This document shows, in pieces, positions 51,326 to 60,487 of a DNA stretch of 64,000 bases (position 1 is its first letter; each line of letters opens with the position of its first letter). Origin of the DNA: GCA-002712045 sp028112705 (GTDB lineage: Bacteria; Pseudomonadota; Alphaproteobacteria; Rhodobacterales; Rhodobacteraceae); contig JAOGYN010000001.1 in the NCBI GenBank assembly GCA_028112705.1, forward strand, positions 218,285 through 282,284, in the 5' to 3' direction. Below the pieces are notes generated by a model. It was not told the origin of the DNA, did no database searches, and worked only from the letters and a program-made list of their open reading frames with translations. The position numbers were made by a program, and so were the translations under genes.

Positions 51326-53416
51326 CTAACCTATTGAAATTAAACGAATAGAATTTTCTCGTTCCATTAAATATAACAGATTTTGAGCTGCTTTACCTCT
51401 CACTCCACTCAAATTTGGATCTTGATTTAACAATATTCGAGCATCCTGATGAGCTATTGACATCAATTTAGCGTGCGCAACCATGTCAGCAATTCTAAAT
51501 TTCGGAAGTCCAGATTGCTCCAAACCAATTAGATCACCTCCACCACGCAATTTTAAATCATTTTCAGCAATAATAAACCCATCTTCTGTTTCCCTCAATA
51601 TTGCTAATCTATTTATTGCTGCACCGCTGGTAGATCCATCAAATAACAATAGACAACTACTTTCAACTGAGCCCCTACCGACTCTACCTCTCAATTGGTG
51701 CAGTTGGGCCAAGCCAAACCTTTCCGCATGCTCAATCACCATTATTGATGCATTTGGAACATCTACTCCGACTTCGATTACTGTAGTAGCAACCAAAATC
51801 TTAATTTTACCTGATACAAAATTTTTCATAGTTTCATCTTTTTCTGATGGCTTCAGTTGACCATGAATAATTCCCACCAAATTATCATTAAAAAACTTCC
51901 TTAAAAATAAAAACCTATCTTCAGCAGAAATTAAATCTAAAACTTCACTTTCTGAAACCAAAGGACAAACCCAATAAATTTGCTTATCATCTTCGATCGC
52001 CTTTTTTAACCGCTCTACTATCTCATTTAAACGACTGTTCGAAACTAAAACTGTTTTTATAGGTTTTCTCCCAATCGGTTTCTCATCGATAATTGAAAGA
52101 TCCATATCGCCATATTGAGCTAATGAAAGAGACCTTGGAATTGGAGTAGCACTCATTACCAACACATCAACAGCTCCTCCTTTTTCGCTCAATTCCATCC
52201 TTTGTCTAACGCCAAACCTATGCTGTTCATCGATTATGCTTAATCGTAAATCATTGTAAATCACATCAGGTTGGAAAAGAGCGTGTGTGCCAATTAAGAT
52301 ATCTATTTTACCCAATTGAAGTTTAGATAAAATAACGCTCCTTTGTGAACCCTTATCTCTACCAGTTAATAATTCAATATTCAGATCAAAATCTAACAAC
52401 ATTTCTTTTAGAGTGTTAAAATGTTGGCGAGCAAGGATTTCGCTCGGCGCCATTAGTGCAGCTTGACCTCCAGCCTCAACAATTGAAAGCATCGCCATAA
52501 TGGCAACCAAGGTTTTTCCAGACCCTACGTCTCCCTGTAAAAGCCTGTTCATCCGGTAAGATTTGGAAATATCGTCAATTATTTCATTTTTTGCATTAAT
52601 TTGTGCATCAGTTGGAGAAAACGGCAAAGACGATAATAACTTTTTGATATAGTTATCATCTGACGTAGATGCAAATCCCAAAGAAGATTTTTTTGATTGA
52701 CGCGCAATTGCTAAAGTTAACTGATGAGAAAAAAATTCATCATAAGCTAATCTTTGACGTGCAACATCTAAAGCATCAAGATCCTTATATAATTTAGGGG
52801 AATGAACACTTTGAATTGCATTTTTCCAGGAAGGCCAGTTTTCTCTCTCTTTTAAGTTCGGCTCAATCCACTCATCTAACTCAGGGGCAAACCTTAGTGC
52901 GCTTTTTATACTTTTATTCATAACCTTTTGGGATATACCAAATGTTAATGGGTATATTGGTTCTACTTTTGGAATTTCCGAAATCCTATTTTCGTCAACT
53001 ACAAATTCTGGGTGTGTCATTTGAATAACTGAATCAAAACTTTCTACCTTCCCAGAAACAACACAAATACGATCTATCGGATATATATTTCTAAGCCATT
53101 CAACGCGTGGATGAAAGTAAATAATATTAAACTTTGCTTTTTCATCACATACTTCAATACGATAAGGTTTTCCTTTAATAAAATTAGGTAAATGATTGAT
53201 AACTTTTATTTTAACAGTCACAGTAGAAGGGAGATTTACATCTAAAACTGAATTACTCAAAGACCTGTCACATATCGAATGCGGAACATGAAATAAAACA
53301 TCTTTTGGGTATTTAATATCAAGATTACCTAAACGATCTGACAGTTTCGAACCAACACCAGTTAAGTTTGTAAGGCTAGAGAATAAAGGAAATAAAATTT
53401 CTGGCCTGCCCACCAT
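51326..53416 (-). CDS. recG: ATP-dependent DNA helicase RecG
   Basis: A 696-residue helicase that remodels stalled forks and Holliday junctions. An N-terminal wedge/OB domain covers about 1-200. The helicase core shows Walker A LLQGDVGSGKTLVA, motif Ia MAPSEILARQHF, DEQH in SIIDEQHRFGVRQ, SATPIPRSL (motif III), TTVIEVGVDVPNASIMVIEHAERFGLAQLHQLRGRVGRG (motifs V-VI). It overlaps the ligA stop by one base, so it is in the ligA operon. Confidence 0.96.
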   Translation of the reverse strand: MVGRPEILFPLFSSLTNLTGVGSKLSDRLGNLDIKYPKDVLFHVPHSICDRSLSNSVLDVNLPSTVTVKIKVINHLPNFIKGKPYRIEVCDEKAKFNIIYFHPRVEWLRNIYPIDRICVVSGKVESFDSVIQMTHPEFVVDENRISEIPKVEPIYPLTFGISQKVMNKSIKSALRFAPELDEWIEPNLKERENWPSWKNAIQSVHSPKLYKDLDALDVARQRLAYDEFFSHQLTLAIARQSKKSSLGFASTSDDNYIKKLLSSLPFSPTDAQINAKNEIIDDISKSYRMNRLLQGDVGSGKTLVAIMAMLSIVEAGGQAALMAPSEILARQHFNTLKEMLLDFDLNIELLTGRDKGSQRSVILSKLQLGKIDILIGTHALFQPDVIYNDLRLSIIDEQHRFGVRQRMELSEKGGAVDVLVMSATPIPRSLSLAQYGDMDLSIIDEKPIGRKPIKTVLVSNSRLNEIVERLKKAIEDDKQIYWVCPLVSESEVLDLISAEDRFLFLRKFFNDNLVGIIHGQLKPSEKDETMKNFVSGKIKILVATTVIEVGVDVPNASIMVIEHAERFGLAQLHQLRGRVGRGSVESSCLLLFDGSTSGAAINRLAILRETEDGFIIAENDLKLRGGGDLIGLEQSGLPKFRIADMVAHAKLMSIAHQDARILLNQDPNLSGVRGKAAQNLLYLMERENSIRLISIG

Positions 53417-55530
53417 TACTCATCCATTCCTATTATCCCAACCCATTCATTCTCATTTATAACTTCTATTCCTAAATCTTTAGCTTTTTTAGCTTTGGAA
53501 CCAGCGCCTGGGCCAGCTACGACCAAGTCAGTTTTAACTGAAACAGATCCCACAACGCGCGCGCCTAAGCGCTCTGCATGCATTTTTGCTTCACCTCTAG
53601 ACATTTTCTCTAATGTGCCGGTAAAGACAATTTTTTTTCCCGAAATTAGATTATTCAAAGATTGAGTACCCTCTGGCGTTGTAATAACCAATTTACCGAT
53701 TAATCGATTAATTTCCGATCTTTGATTTTCATTTCCAAATGTATCAAAAAGTGAACCCGCAAGAGTTTCGCCAACTCCATCAATAGAAATTAAATCAGCC
53801 CAAGTCTCAATATCATTAGAACATACTGCATCCATTGCCTTAGAAAAAGTATTCCAATTCAAATAATGGCGGGCAAGCAATTTAGAAGCACCTTCACCTA
53901 AATGACGAATACCTAATGAAAACAGTAGCTTATTTAAAGAAATTAATCTTTTTTCTTTAATTGCTGTTACTAAATTATCTGTTGATTTCTTACCCCAACC
54001 ATCTTTATTAACTAAATCAAGAAAATATTTTTCCTCTAAATCAAATATTTCTGAAGGCTTCTTAACCCATCCATCATTATAAAATTGCTCAATCTGCTTC
54101 TCACCCAAACCATCAATATCAAAAGCTCCTCGGGAAACAAAGTGTTTCAATTTTTCGATTACCTGCGCTGGACAATTCGTTATATTAACACAACGCCTAA
54201 TTGCATCCTTAGGATCACGCGTGGCGATTGAACCGCAACTAGGGCATTCTGATGGATATACAAAGCTTTGCGAGTTTAAATCACGTTTTTTTAAATCAAC
54301 ATCTGCAACCTTTGGAATTACGTCACCTGCCCTATATATCTGAACCCAATCACCCTCTCTTAAGTCTTTTCCTTCTCTGATTGGCATTCCATCACCACCA
54401 AAACCAGTTATATAGTCTTCATTATGTAATGTAGCATTCGACACTACCACTCCACCAACGTTAACTGGCTTTAATCGCGCAACAGGTGATATCGCCCCAG
54501 TTCGCCCTACTTGCACTTCAATTTTTTCCAATACAGTCCAAGCCAGTTCAGCTGGGAATTTGTGAGCAATTGCCCACCTAGGTGTTGACGTTGTAAATCC
54601 TAATCGATTTTGGAACTTAATGTCATCAACTTTATAAACAACACCATCTATATCATAACCAATAGAATTTCGTTGCTGTTCAATAAAATTATAATGGATT
54701 AATAACTCTTTAACTGTATCTACTTTTACTGTTAACGAATTAGTTTCAAAACCAAGAGATTTTAATTTCATAATGGCTTCTAAATGAGTTACACCCAATG
54801 GCTCAGATATTTCACCCCAAGAATATGCAAAAAAACCTAAGGGACGCTTTTTAGTAATACTAGAATCCAGCTGTCTTAATGAACCAGCTGCAGCATTACG
54901 AGGGTTTGCAAAGATTTTCTCATTTTTCTCTTGTTGTTTTTTATTTAATTTAAAAAAGTTCTTATGAGACATATAAACCTCACCTCTGACCTCTAAGACC
55001 TTCTGAGTTGAATCCAAAGATTTTGGAATACAACTTATTGTTTTGGCATTATTGGTCACATCCTCACCAATTTCACCATCTCCTCTAGTTACAGCATGTA
55101 CTAGAAAACCATTCTCATATCTTAGTGATAGAGATAAGCCATCAATTTTTGGTTCGGCAATATAGCTTACTATCTCACCCTGCTTAAGACCTAAATGCTT
55201 GCGTATTCTCAATTCAAATTCATTCAAATCTTCCTCATTAAATGCATTTCCGAGTGAAAACATTTTTTTTGCATGTTTAATTTTTGCAAAACCGGTGGCT
55301 GGTGAGGCACCAATTACTTCACTTGGGCTGTCACTTCTTTTTAAATTTGGAAAATGAATCTCTATCCTTTGATTTAATTTTTTTAATTCATCAAATTCGG
55401 CATCAGACATAATTGGATCATCATCTTGATGATAAGATCTATTGGCCCGTTTCAATAATATAGAGAGGCGAGCCAACTCTTTAACAGCTTCAGCATTTGA
55501 ATAATTATCAATATTATTTTTCTCAACCAT
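53416..55530 (-). CDS. ligA: NAD-dependent DNA ligase
   Basis: A 704-residue NAD-dependent ligase. The adenylated Lys is in AEPKIDGLSLSLRYENG; the zinc finger has CPSCGS...CVNITNCPAQ; HhH repeats follow (GIRHLGEGASKLLARHYL, SIDGVGETLAGSLFD), and a BRCT domain ends it (LISGKKIVFTGTLEKMSRGEAKMHAERLGARVVGSVS). I chose ATG 55530 (MVEKNNID) with GGAG five bases upstream over a TTG at 55548. It is co-transcribed with recG. Confidence 0.96.
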   Translation of the reverse strand: MVEKNNIDNYSNAEAVKELARLSILLKRANRSYHQDDDPIMSDAEFDELKKLNQRIEIHFPNLKRSDSPSEVIGASPATGFAKIKHAKKMFSLGNAFNEEDLNEFELRIRKHLGLKQGEIVSYIAEPKIDGLSLSLRYENGFLVHAVTRGDGEIGEDVTNNAKTISCIPKSLDSTQKVLEVRGEVYMSHKNFFKLNKKQQEKNEKIFANPRNAAAGSLRQLDSSITKKRPLGFFAYSWGEISEPLGVTHLEAIMKLKSLGFETNSLTVKVDTVKELLIHYNFIEQQRNSIGYDIDGVVYKVDDIKFQNRLGFTTSTPRWAIAHKFPAELAWTVLEKIEVQVGRTGAISPVARLKPVNVGGVVVSNATLHNEDYITGFGGDGMPIREGKDLREGDWVQIYRAGDVIPKVADVDLKKRDLNSQSFVYPSECPSCGSIATRDPKDAIRRCVNITNCPAQVIEKLKHFVSRGAFDIDGLGEKQIEQFYNDGWVKKPSEIFDLEEKYFLDLVNKDGWGKKSTDNLVTAIKEKRLISLNKLLFSLGIRHLGEGASKLLARHYLNWNTFSKAMDAVCSNDIETWADLISIDGVGETLAGSLFDTFGNENQRSEINRLIGKLVITTPEGTQSLNNLISGKKIVFTGTLEKMSRGEAKMHAERLGARVVGSVSVKTDLVVAGPGAGSKAKKAKDLGIEVINENEWVGIIGMDE

Positions 55531-55719
55531 ACCTGCTCCAGGGTTCAAAATATAACAATTATATAATAACTTATACTGGCAAAACGTCTAGAATAGATTT
55601 AAATAAAGAAAGAATTATAACGTTTAATTGCAGGTTAAACTATCTTATTGTGACTATGAAACCTTACTTGTGGCTATTGAGTGCATTATATATATAGACC
55701 CAAACTAATTGAGGCTAAA

Positions 55720-56847
55720 ATGTCAGTAAAATTAAATTCTTTAGGCTTTGCTAAGGATCCTTCAAAAACAAGGGTCGTGGTAGCCATGTCAGGTGGTGTC
55801 GATAGTTCAGTCGTAGCAGCAATGTTAAAAGACCAAAACTATGATGTAATTGGCGTCACACTTCAACTGTATGACCATGGAGCAGCATTAGCGAAAAAAG
55901 GCGCTTGCTGCGCTGGAAGAGACATTCATGATGCCCGTAAAATTGCTCAATCAATGGACTTTCCACATTATGTGCTGAATTACGAAAACATGTTTAAGGA
56001 AAATGTAATAGATGAATTTGCAGAAAGCTACCTTGCAGGCTCCACTCCTGTTCCATGCATAAGGTGCAATGAGAAAGTTAAGTTTAGAGATCTTCTCGAG
56101 ACAGCAAAAGATTTGGATGCAGACTGCATGGCAACTGGCCATTACATTCAGCGCATGCAAGGTAAGGTTATAGCAGAGCTACATTGCGCAGCAGATATAA
56201 CCAAAGACCAAAGTTATTTTCTATTCACGACAAAACAAAATCAATTGGATTTTTTAAGATTCCCATTAGGTCATTTGAACTCAAAAGCAGAGACGCGCAA
56301 ATTAGCTCAAAAATACGGCCTATCAGTGGCTGACAAACCTGATAGTCAAGATATTTGTTTTGTTCCAAATGGATCATATGCAGATGTAATTAAAAAGCTA
56401 AAACCTGAAGCAATTGAGCCTGGTGATATTGTTAACTTAGACGGTGAAATACTTGGACAACATAATGGAATAATTAATTACACCGTGGGGCAACGTCGCG
56501 GCATAGGTATTGGAGGAGGTAATCCATTATATGTTATAAAATTGGATGCAAAAAATAGACAAGTGATAGTTGGATCAAAGGCCTCATTAGCCACCAAAAA
56601 AATCTTAATTAAAGATGTGAATTGGATAGGCGACACAGCTTTTAACGAACTTAAAATTAGAAATATGAACGTACGCGTTCGTTCAACAACCATGCCAAAA
56701 GAAGCTATAGTCGAACCTACTGGTAAAACAACTGCTTCAGTGACCTTTGCACTTGCTGAAGAAGGTATAGCGCCTGGCCAGGCTTGCGTATTTTATGAAC
56801 AAGATAGTACACGAATTCTAGGTGGCGGTTGGATTACTAAAGGATGA
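55720..56847 (+). CDS. mnmA: tRNA-specific 2-thiouridylase
   Basis: A 375-residue PP-loop ATPase placing sulfur at U34 of tRNA Lys/Glu/Gln. The PP-loop is VVVAMSGGVDSSVVAAMLK; the catalytic Cys pair are in TPVPCIRCNEKVKF and KPDSQDICFVPNG; the C-terminal barrel has YTVGQRRGIGIGGGNPLYVI and GIAPGQACVFY. I chose ATG 55720 (GAGG upstream) over the longer reading from 55681. It is divergent from ligA. Confidence 0.96.
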   Translation: MSVKLNSLGFAKDPSKTRVVVAMSGGVDSSVVAAMLKDQNYDVIGVTLQLYDHGAALAKKGACCAGRDIHDARKIAQSMDFPHYVLNYENMFKENVIDEFAESYLAGSTPVPCIRCNEKVKFRDLLETAKDLDADCMATGHYIQRMQGKVIAELHCAADITKDQSYFLFTTKQNQLDFLRFPLGHLNSKAETRKLAQKYGLSVADKPDSQDICFVPNGSYADVIKKLKPEAIEPGDIVNLDGEILGQHNGIINYTVGQRRGIGIGGGNPLYVIKLDAKNRQVIVGSKASLATKKILIKDVNWIGDTAFNELKIRNMNVRVRSTTMPKEAIVEPTGKTTASVTFALAEEGIAPGQACVFYEQDSTRILGGGWITKG

Positions 56848-56885
56848 AACAAATATAAATAATAAATTACTAAGGTAAAATTAAC

Positions 56886-58262
56886 ATGACTATTTCCAAA
56901 GTTTTAAATCAAATAGATAATGACCTACCCGATTCACTTAAACGATTATTTGAACTCTTACGCATTCAATCAATTTCCACTGATCCAGCATATAAAGATG
57001 AATGTCAAAAAGCTGCTGACTGGCTCGTATCGGATCTGAATTCAATTGGGTTTAATGCGAGTAAAAGGGAAACCCCAGGACATCCAATGGTAATAGGCCA
57101 CGCAGAAGGAGCAGGACCGCATATTATGTTTTATGGACATTATGACGTTCAACCTGCTGATCCTTTAGAATTGTGGTCCAATCCTCCTTTTGAACCAATA
57201 ATTGAAGAAACAAAAAAGGGTAAAGTCATTAGAGCTAGAGGAGCCTCTGATGACAAAGGTCAATTAATGACTTTTGTGGAAGCCTGTAGGGCCTGGCAAA
57301 AAGTCAACGGAGAGTTGCCAGTTAAAGTTTCTATATTCTTTGAAGGTGAAGAAGAAAGTGGATCACCATCACTGGTTCCATTTATGAAAAAAAATGCTGC
57401 CGAATTAACCGCAGATATTGCTTTAATTTGTGACACCGGCCTCTACGGGGAAGAAACTCCCGCAATTATAACAATGCTAAGAGGTATAGTAAAAATCGAG
57501 CTTCAAATTACGGGACCCTCCCGTGATTTACATTCAGGAATGTATGGTGGTATTTCAATAAATCCAATTCGAGTTTTGAATAAAATATTAGCAGGATTAC
57601 ACGACGACCAAGGAAAAATAACACTTCCAAAGTTTTATGAGGGTGTTTCAGAACTTCCAGAGGAAATAGCGACGCAATGGGAAAACCTCTCTTTTGATCA
57701 TTCACATTTTTTAAAAGAAGTTGGCCTTTCAGAACCAGCTGGAGAACTTGATAGGTCACCCCTAGAAATGATTTGGTCCAGACCAACTTGTGATGTTAAT
57801 GGGATCTCAGGAGGTTACGAAGGTGATGGATTCAAAACAGTTCTACCTTCTAAGGCTTCTGCTAAAATAAGCTTCAGGTTAGTTGGAGATCAAAACCCAA
57901 TAAAAATAATTGAGAGTTTAAAGGCTTACGTTCAAGAGATTTTACCCAAAGATTGCAGCATACGTTATATTGAAGAAACTCCTTCTAAAGCCACACACAT
58001 GTCAACAGACAACGCAGCCTTCGAAAAAGCAAGACAAGCACTCTCACTTGAGTGGCCAAAGGATGCCACTTTTGTAGGGTGTGGCGGATCTATTCCAATT
58101 GCTGGGCATTTCAAAGATATTTTAAATACTGATGCAATGTTAATTGGCTTTGGGAAAGACGACGATCAAATACACTCACCAAACGAAAAGTACGATCTTT
58201 CAAGTTTCCACCGTGGAATTAGAAGCTGGGCAAGAATTTTAGATAAACTAGCAGAGGGATAA
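56886..58262 (+). CDS. M20-family metallopeptidase (dipeptidase)
   Basis: A 458-residue di-zinc peptidase. First metal ligand in MFYGHYDVQPADP, bridging Asp in ARGASDDKGQL, catalytic Glu in FFEGEEESGSPSL and a late His in DQIHSPNEKYDLSSFHRG. The dimerisation/lid domain sits in the middle (about 195-365). No signal peptide is seen, so a cytoplasmic dipeptide-degrading role is likely (CNDP-like subfamily). It is followed three bases later by a hydrolase gene. Confidence 0.92.
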   Translation: MTISKVLNQIDNDLPDSLKRLFELLRIQSISTDPAYKDECQKAADWLVSDLNSIGFNASKRETPGHPMVIGHAEGAGPHIMFYGHYDVQPADPLELWSNPPFEPIIEETKKGKVIRARGASDDKGQLMTFVEACRAWQKVNGELPVKVSIFFEGEEESGSPSLVPFMKKNAAELTADIALICDTGLYGEETPAIITMLRGIVKIELQITGPSRDLHSGMYGGISINPIRVLNKILAGLHDDQGKITLPKFYEGVSELPEEIATQWENLSFDHSHFLKEVGLSEPAGELDRSPLEMIWSRPTCDVNGISGGYEGDGFKTVLPSKASAKISFRLVGDQNPIKIIESLKAYVQEILPKDCSIRYIEETPSKATHMSTDNAAFEKARQALSLEWPKDATFVGCGGSIPIAGHFKDILNTDAMLIGFGKDDDQIHSPNEKYDLSSFHRGIRSWARILDKLAEG

Positions 58263-58265
58263 ATT

Positions 58266-59186
58266 ATGGCTTCAAAACCGCTAGGATCCATGAGTGCTGA
58301 AGCCATAAAACTTCAGCAGCTATTAAGAGCGCAAAATACAACTTTTATTGATAATATTAATATGTCTGAGTTGAGAAAAAGTATAGATGACGAATGTAAA
58401 CCTGCATCAGAATTAGCAATCAAACAGTTTGCTTGTGAGGTTTCTGATATAAAAATTAATGGTGTACAGACTATGCAAATTATACCAAGAAATATTATAA
58501 GAGGTAGACAGATTTTGTATATTTTTGGGGGTGGATTTACGACAGGATCACCCTTTAACGATTTAGTTATAAGTGCCCAGATTGCCAATTATACTAAATC
58601 AACTGTATTTTGTCCCTATTATAGTCTCGCTCCTGAAAATCCTTTTCCAGCGGCACTAGATGACATTTTTAAAGTTGCTAAGCAACTTTGGTCTACCTCC
58701 GATAACCCTCCATTACTAATGGGTGAAAGTGCGGGCGCAACCCTAGCAATTTCACTTACACACTTATTAAAAAAGCATGGACTCGTTATGCCAGCTAGAA
58801 TGGGATTATTGTCTCCTGCAAGCGATCTTTATAATCAGGGTGATAGCTTCTCATTCAATCAAAATAGAGATCCAATATTAACTTTAGAAAACGTTACCGC
58901 AGTATCTAGTATATATGCTGGAAACGCTAAACTGGATGATCCACTTTTGTCACCAATCTATGGTTCATTTGATAAGACTTATCCAAAGACCTTGATGACA
59001 AGTGGTACCCAAGATTTGCTATTGAGCTCCTGTATCAGATTGGCAAAAATTATGCGAGAAGCTGAGGTTGACGTTGAACTTAGAGTTTGGGAAGGAATGT
59101 GGCATGTATTCGAATACTATCAAGAGATACCAGAATCCACACAATCATTAAAAGAAATCAGTTCATTTTTTGAAGAATCTTTTTAA
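58266..59186 (+). CDS. alpha/beta hydrolase, HSL-like
   Basis: A 306-residue esterase-like protein. The oxyanion motif reads FGGGFTTGS rather than HGGG, so its His is replaced by Phe. The nucleophile elbow is MGESAGATLA, and the catalytic Asp and His are likely in TSGTQDLLL and GMWHVFEYY. It is cotranscribed with the M20 peptidase (3-base gap) and overlaps the convergent enoyl-CoA hydratase gene by four bases. Substrate unknown. Confidence 0.82.
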   Translation: MASKPLGSMSAEAIKLQQLLRAQNTTFIDNINMSELRKSIDDECKPASELAIKQFACEVSDIKINGVQTMQIIPRNIIRGRQILYIFGGGFTTGSPFNDLVISAQIANYTKSTVFCPYYSLAPENPFPAALDDIFKVAKQLWSTSDNPPLLMGESAGATLAISLTHLLKKHGLVMPARMGLLSPASDLYNQGDSFSFNQNRDPILTLENVTAVSSIYAGNAKLDDPLLSPIYGSFDKTYPKTLMTSGTQDLLLSSCIRLAKIMREAEVDVELRVWEGMWHVFEYYQEIPESTQSLKEISSFFEESF

Positions 59187-59959
59187 CGCCCCTCAAATTT
59201 CGCTGGTCTCTTTTCTAAAAAGGCACTTACCCCTTCTAAAAAATCTCTTGACCGCCCAACTTTTCCTTGAATTTTAGCTTCCATTGCCAATTGTTCATCT
59301 AAAGTATGGTTCCAACTCTCACGCAGTGCTAATTTCATTTGAGAAAATGCTAACGTCGGCCCTTTTGCAAGATATTCTGCGCGTGCACGCCAGGTTTCTT
59401 CAAATTTTTCATCAGGAACTGCCTCCCAAATTAACCCCCATTCATCAGCTTTTTTTGCTGAAATTTTTTCAGCGAACAGAGAGGCACCCAGTGCTTTAGC
59501 AAATCCCATGGATCTAGGCATCGTGTAAGTGCCACCTGCATCAGGAATTAATCCAATTCGACCAAAAGCTTGAAGAAAATAAGCACTTTCTGAGGCTATT
59601 ACAATATCTGCCGCTAATGCCAAGTTTGCTCCTGCACCTGCAGCAGGCCCATTGACCGCAGAAATAGTTGGAATAGGACATTCAAAAATAGCCTTTAACA
59701 TTGGCTCATATGTTTTCTTTAAGGATTGCTCCATATCAAGATTTGCAGCATTTGCACGATCTCCCAAATCTTGACCAGTGCAAAAAGCTTTATCTTTTCC
59801 AGTCAATACAACGACCCTTGCTTCAACAGCAGCTCTTTGAAACGCATTCTCTACTTCTGCTCTCATCTGGACTGTTAAGGCATTCATAACCTTAGGCCTA
59901 TTAAGTGTTACGAGAGCTATGTCATTTTCAACACGATATCTAATTGTTTCATACTTCAT
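59183..59959 (-). CDS. enoyl-CoA hydratase/isomerase (PaaG-like)
   Basis: A 258-residue crotonase-fold protein. Oxyanion segments are DKAFCTGQDLGDRA and GPAAGAGANLALAADIVIA; the active-site loop GRIGLIPDAGGTYTMPRSMG has the Asp typical of PaaG-type isomerases rather than a Glu. The likely reaction is isomerisation or hydration of an enoyl-CoA such as the phenylacetate ring 1,2-epoxyacyl-CoA. It lies 57 bases downstream of ccmH on the same strand, the synteny seen in Rhodobacterales. No other paa genes are in the window. Confidence 0.85.
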   Translation of the reverse strand: MKYETIRYRVENDIALVTLNRPKVMNALTVQMRAEVENAFQRAAVEARVVVLTGKDKAFCTGQDLGDRANAANLDMEQSLKKTYEPMLKAIFECPIPTISAVNGPAAGAGANLALAADIVIASESAYFLQAFGRIGLIPDAGGTYTMPRSMGFAKALGASLFAEKISAKKADEWGLIWEAVPDEKFEETWRARAEYLAKGPTLAFSQMKLALRESWNHTLDEQLAMEAKIQGKVGRSRDFLEGVSAFLEKRPAKFEGR

Positions 59960-60016
59960 AAAAATACCCTAAATAAAAATCAGTTATACGTTTACAATAT
60001 TAGTTTAAGTAAAACG

Positions 60017-60487
60017 TCAATCCTTCAATATATCTTTAATACGTTGTTCATCTTTTTCAGAAAGTGGAATGTTACTAGTATGAGTCTTATTTTTAAATGA
60101 CCAAAACGCAATTATGGAACCAAATACAAGCATTATTGGTCCACATAACCAAAGTAGTAAATTCGACCACCCAAATGCTGGCATTAGTAAAACATACTCC
60201 CCATATCTGCTAACAATATAATCAGTGATTTCCTTATTTGATTCACCTAAAACAAGCCGCTCTCGAACTAAAAGTCTAAGATCCTTAGCCAATTCAGCGT
60301 TACTATCATCGATACTTTCATTTCTACATACCAAACATCTCAAATTTTTTGATATCCCACGAGCTCTCTCTTCTAACTTAGGATCGTTTAACACTTCGTC
60401 TGGCTCTACAGCAAAAACACTAGTTGAGTTCATCAAGACCCATGAAAAGAAAATTAAAACTTGAAAACCAGTTAAAACTTTATTCAT
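60017..60487 (-). CDS. ccmH: cytochrome c maturation protein CcmH
   Basis: A 156-residue membrane-anchored thioredox protein. Signal peptide/first helix ends near 26; the CxxC motif is LRCLVCRNES (Cys51, Cys54); a second helix lies near 104-126; and a short cytoplasmic tail ends it. It reduces apocytochrome c heme-binding thiols with CcmF. It overlaps ccmF by eight bases. Confidence 0.93.
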   Translation of the reverse strand: MNKVLTGFQVLIFFSWVLMNSTSVFAVEPDEVLNDPKLEERARGISKNLRCLVCRNESIDDSNAELAKDLRLLVRERLVLGESNKEITDYIVSRYGEYVLLMPAFGWSNLLLWLCGPIMLVFGSIIAFWSFKNKTHTSNIPLSEKDEQRIKDILKD

